From contig CP154954.1 in the NCBI GenBank assembly GCA_039621445.1, positions 41,099,572 to 41,163,571 of the forward strand: 64,000 nt of DNA. Reading direction: 5' to 3'. Made by a program: the position numbers and the translations under genes. Positions 62,936 through 64,000 of the stretch are shown one piece after another (the first letter of the stretch is position 1; each line of letters begins with the position of its first letter). A model generated the notes under the pieces. The model was not told the origin of the DNA and ran no database searches. It saw nothing but the letters and a program-made list of their open reading frames with translations. The stretch is from Euglena gracilis. Taxonomy: Eukaryota; Euglenida; Euglenophyceae; Euglenales.

Positions 62936-63060
62936 AATGCACACACACAAACACACACACACACGCGCGCGCGTGATGGCACACTAAATACAAACACCAC
63001 ACACGCCTCGCGCGCACATGCACGCACACACGTGCACATGCGCGCATACACACATAAGAC
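62936..63060. repeat. CA/CG-rich microsatellite
   Basis: CACACACA with CGCGCG patches and CATGCACGCACACACG. Similar tracts lie at 63518-63550 (CA) and 63860-63960 (TG). Confidence 0.85.
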
Positions 63061-63500
63061 ACAACCAAACACCGCAGCAAACCCACTTCAAGGGCAGTGC
63101 CCTGGCCGGCGTCATCCCCCTCCAGGGCGATGCCGCCCAGGCGGCCGCCCCCCTCTGCATCGTTGCTGTTGGCGGAGGCGCGGCGGGGCGGAGGGGCCGG
63201 CGGTTCCGCCCCACCGGGGCCTGAGCTTCCCTTTGGGGACAGAGAGGCCAGCGGGCACGGCGTACTGAATGTGTCCTGGCCGCCTCCGTGCATACATGTA
63301 GGGTTTGCATCTCAGGGAACTGCGGCAGGCAATTTCCGTCCGGATATCATTTGGGGGAGTTGATGCTGCCCTGTGACGACCCTGAAAGAGACGAGTGCCA
63401 TATCCCGCTGGCATGGTAGCCGCCTGCCCCCGCTAGACGATTGCTCCACAACGGCAGTGGAGTCTATGCAACCAGGTTTGGGGGGAAGTGAATTGGGGAA
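63061..63500 (-). other. GC-rich exon-like stretch, unassigned
   Basis: On the minus strand an acceptor-like TTGCCTGCCGCAG near 63328 is followed by open, GC-rich sequence with SLSPKGSSGPGGAEPPAPPP and GGRLGGIALEGDDAGQGTA. It could be an exon inserted in the CEP19-like gene, another gene, or neither. CEP19 relatives have no such domain. Confidence 0.3.
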
Positions 63501-63614
63501 AAGAGGAGGATTTCGTGACACACACACACACACACACACCCACCCAAGCACACCTCAGGCCCCCCGCCTCATTTCCCCGTTGCCACGGCCCAGGTGGCGC
63601 AGAAAACCCATCAC

Positions 63615-63755
63615 AGCAGCGGCCCTCCTGGGTGGCATGTGCCGCTGCAAGACCTCCAGGAGGGGCACGAGTCGTTCCACCGTCAGCACGTCTGGGTGGA
63701 CCTTCACCAGCCGCTCCGCCAGCGCCGCGCAGCCGGTGGCGGGGGTCAAATGCCG
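63615..63755 (-). CDS. CEP19: CEP19-like protein, upstream exon
   Basis: Minus strand: RHLTPATGCAALAERLVKVH then PDVLTVERLVPLLEVLQRHM. This aligns with the N-terminal helical region of CEP19 (RNFSKFSDCTRAAEQL, then HP/PRH, then VS..QLEKLFSFL). It lies upstream of the exons at 61533-61864 on the same strand, separated by an intron of about 1.75 kb that holds MITE-like DNA and CA repeats. The donor may be GTGATG at 63614; a short exon before DPAGD is probably missing from my reading. Earlier exons are outside or unrecognised. Confidence 0.55.
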
Positions 63756-63859
63756 CTGCCCGCAGAGCCGGGTCTCGCCACACAACGGTTTTTAATTGTG
63801 TGTTGGTGTGTGGTGTGAGCTGCCCAGTGGGGGGGGGGGGTTGAGTGAATGAGTGAGTG

Positions 63860-63871
63860 AATGAGGGTGTG

Positions 63872-63906
<35 letters not shown>

Positions 63907-64000
63907 GGTGGGCAGGTGTGTTTGTGTGCGTGCGGGTTTGTGTTTGTGCATGTGTTTGCGTGCGTTACGGTGCCCCATGGTGGTGTGTGTGAGGGCGTGC
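63860..64000. repeat. TG/GTGGGTGG microsatellite
   Basis: GTGTGTGT runs, GTGGGTGGGTGGG and TGTTTGTGTGCGTGCG to the window edge. Intron or intergenic simple sequence. Confidence 0.85.

Overview
The window is eukaryotic nuclear DNA made almost entirely of nested and decayed mobile elements, with one host gene I can recognise. Evidence for a nuclear genome: TTAGGG-type telomere repeats, polypyrimidine-AG splice acceptors, a spliced CEP19-like gene (a basal-body/cilium protein), two Ty3/gypsy chromodomain retrotransposons, many DIRS-like tyrosine-recombinase retrotransposons, hAT-like elements and TA-flanked MITEs. A flagellated single-celled eukaryote, perhaps an alga, is a reasonable guess. I cannot place the species. 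Very long C/G homopolymers are everywhere, so some frameshifts may be sequencing errors.

Layout. 1-9.9 kb: non-coding repeats; a GC-rich block with the peptide motif IFDGATS occurs four times; a 1.95-kb hAT-like element (4971-6917; perfect 13-bp terminal inverted repeats, 8-bp target duplication) carries very AT-rich DNA and has a second hAT-like MITE inside it (5615-5930). 10-23.7 kb: a broken chromodomain Ty3/gypsy element (gag, protease, RT lacking YxDD, RNase H, integrase, chromodomain) followed by a large proline-rich 3' ORF ending in a Cys-rich domain; its coding DNA holds many small perfect hairpins. 23.8-36 kb: a mosaic of DIRS-like fragments on both strands, plus a poly-C-ended MITE whose empty site is preserved in a paralogue. 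36.05-49.6 kb: a Ty3/gypsy element with two ~1.1-kb LTRs, primer-binding site, polypurine tract and imperfect 5-bp target duplication, inserted into a DIRS-like copy. Between its gag and protease it encodes a cytosine-C5 methyltransferase-like domain. 49.6-60.4 kb: two DIRS-like copies face each other around a (TTAGGG)n-(CCCTAA)n array, the geometry of an end-to-end telomere fusion. 53.9-57.2 kb: unassigned insert with C-tract elements. 60.5-64 kb: TA-flanked MITE, then CEP19-like exons on the minus strand.

Cross-cutting points: (a) capture of a DNA methyltransferase by a retrotransposon; (b) a telomere-fusion-like junction inside inverted DIRS copies; (c) several unrelated elements share long C/G tracts at their ends; (d) in-frame UAG/UAA codons recur where coding continues, including the gag-pol junction of both Ty3 elements, while most plausible true stops are UGA; this is either readthrough plus decay or a hint of a variant genetic code.
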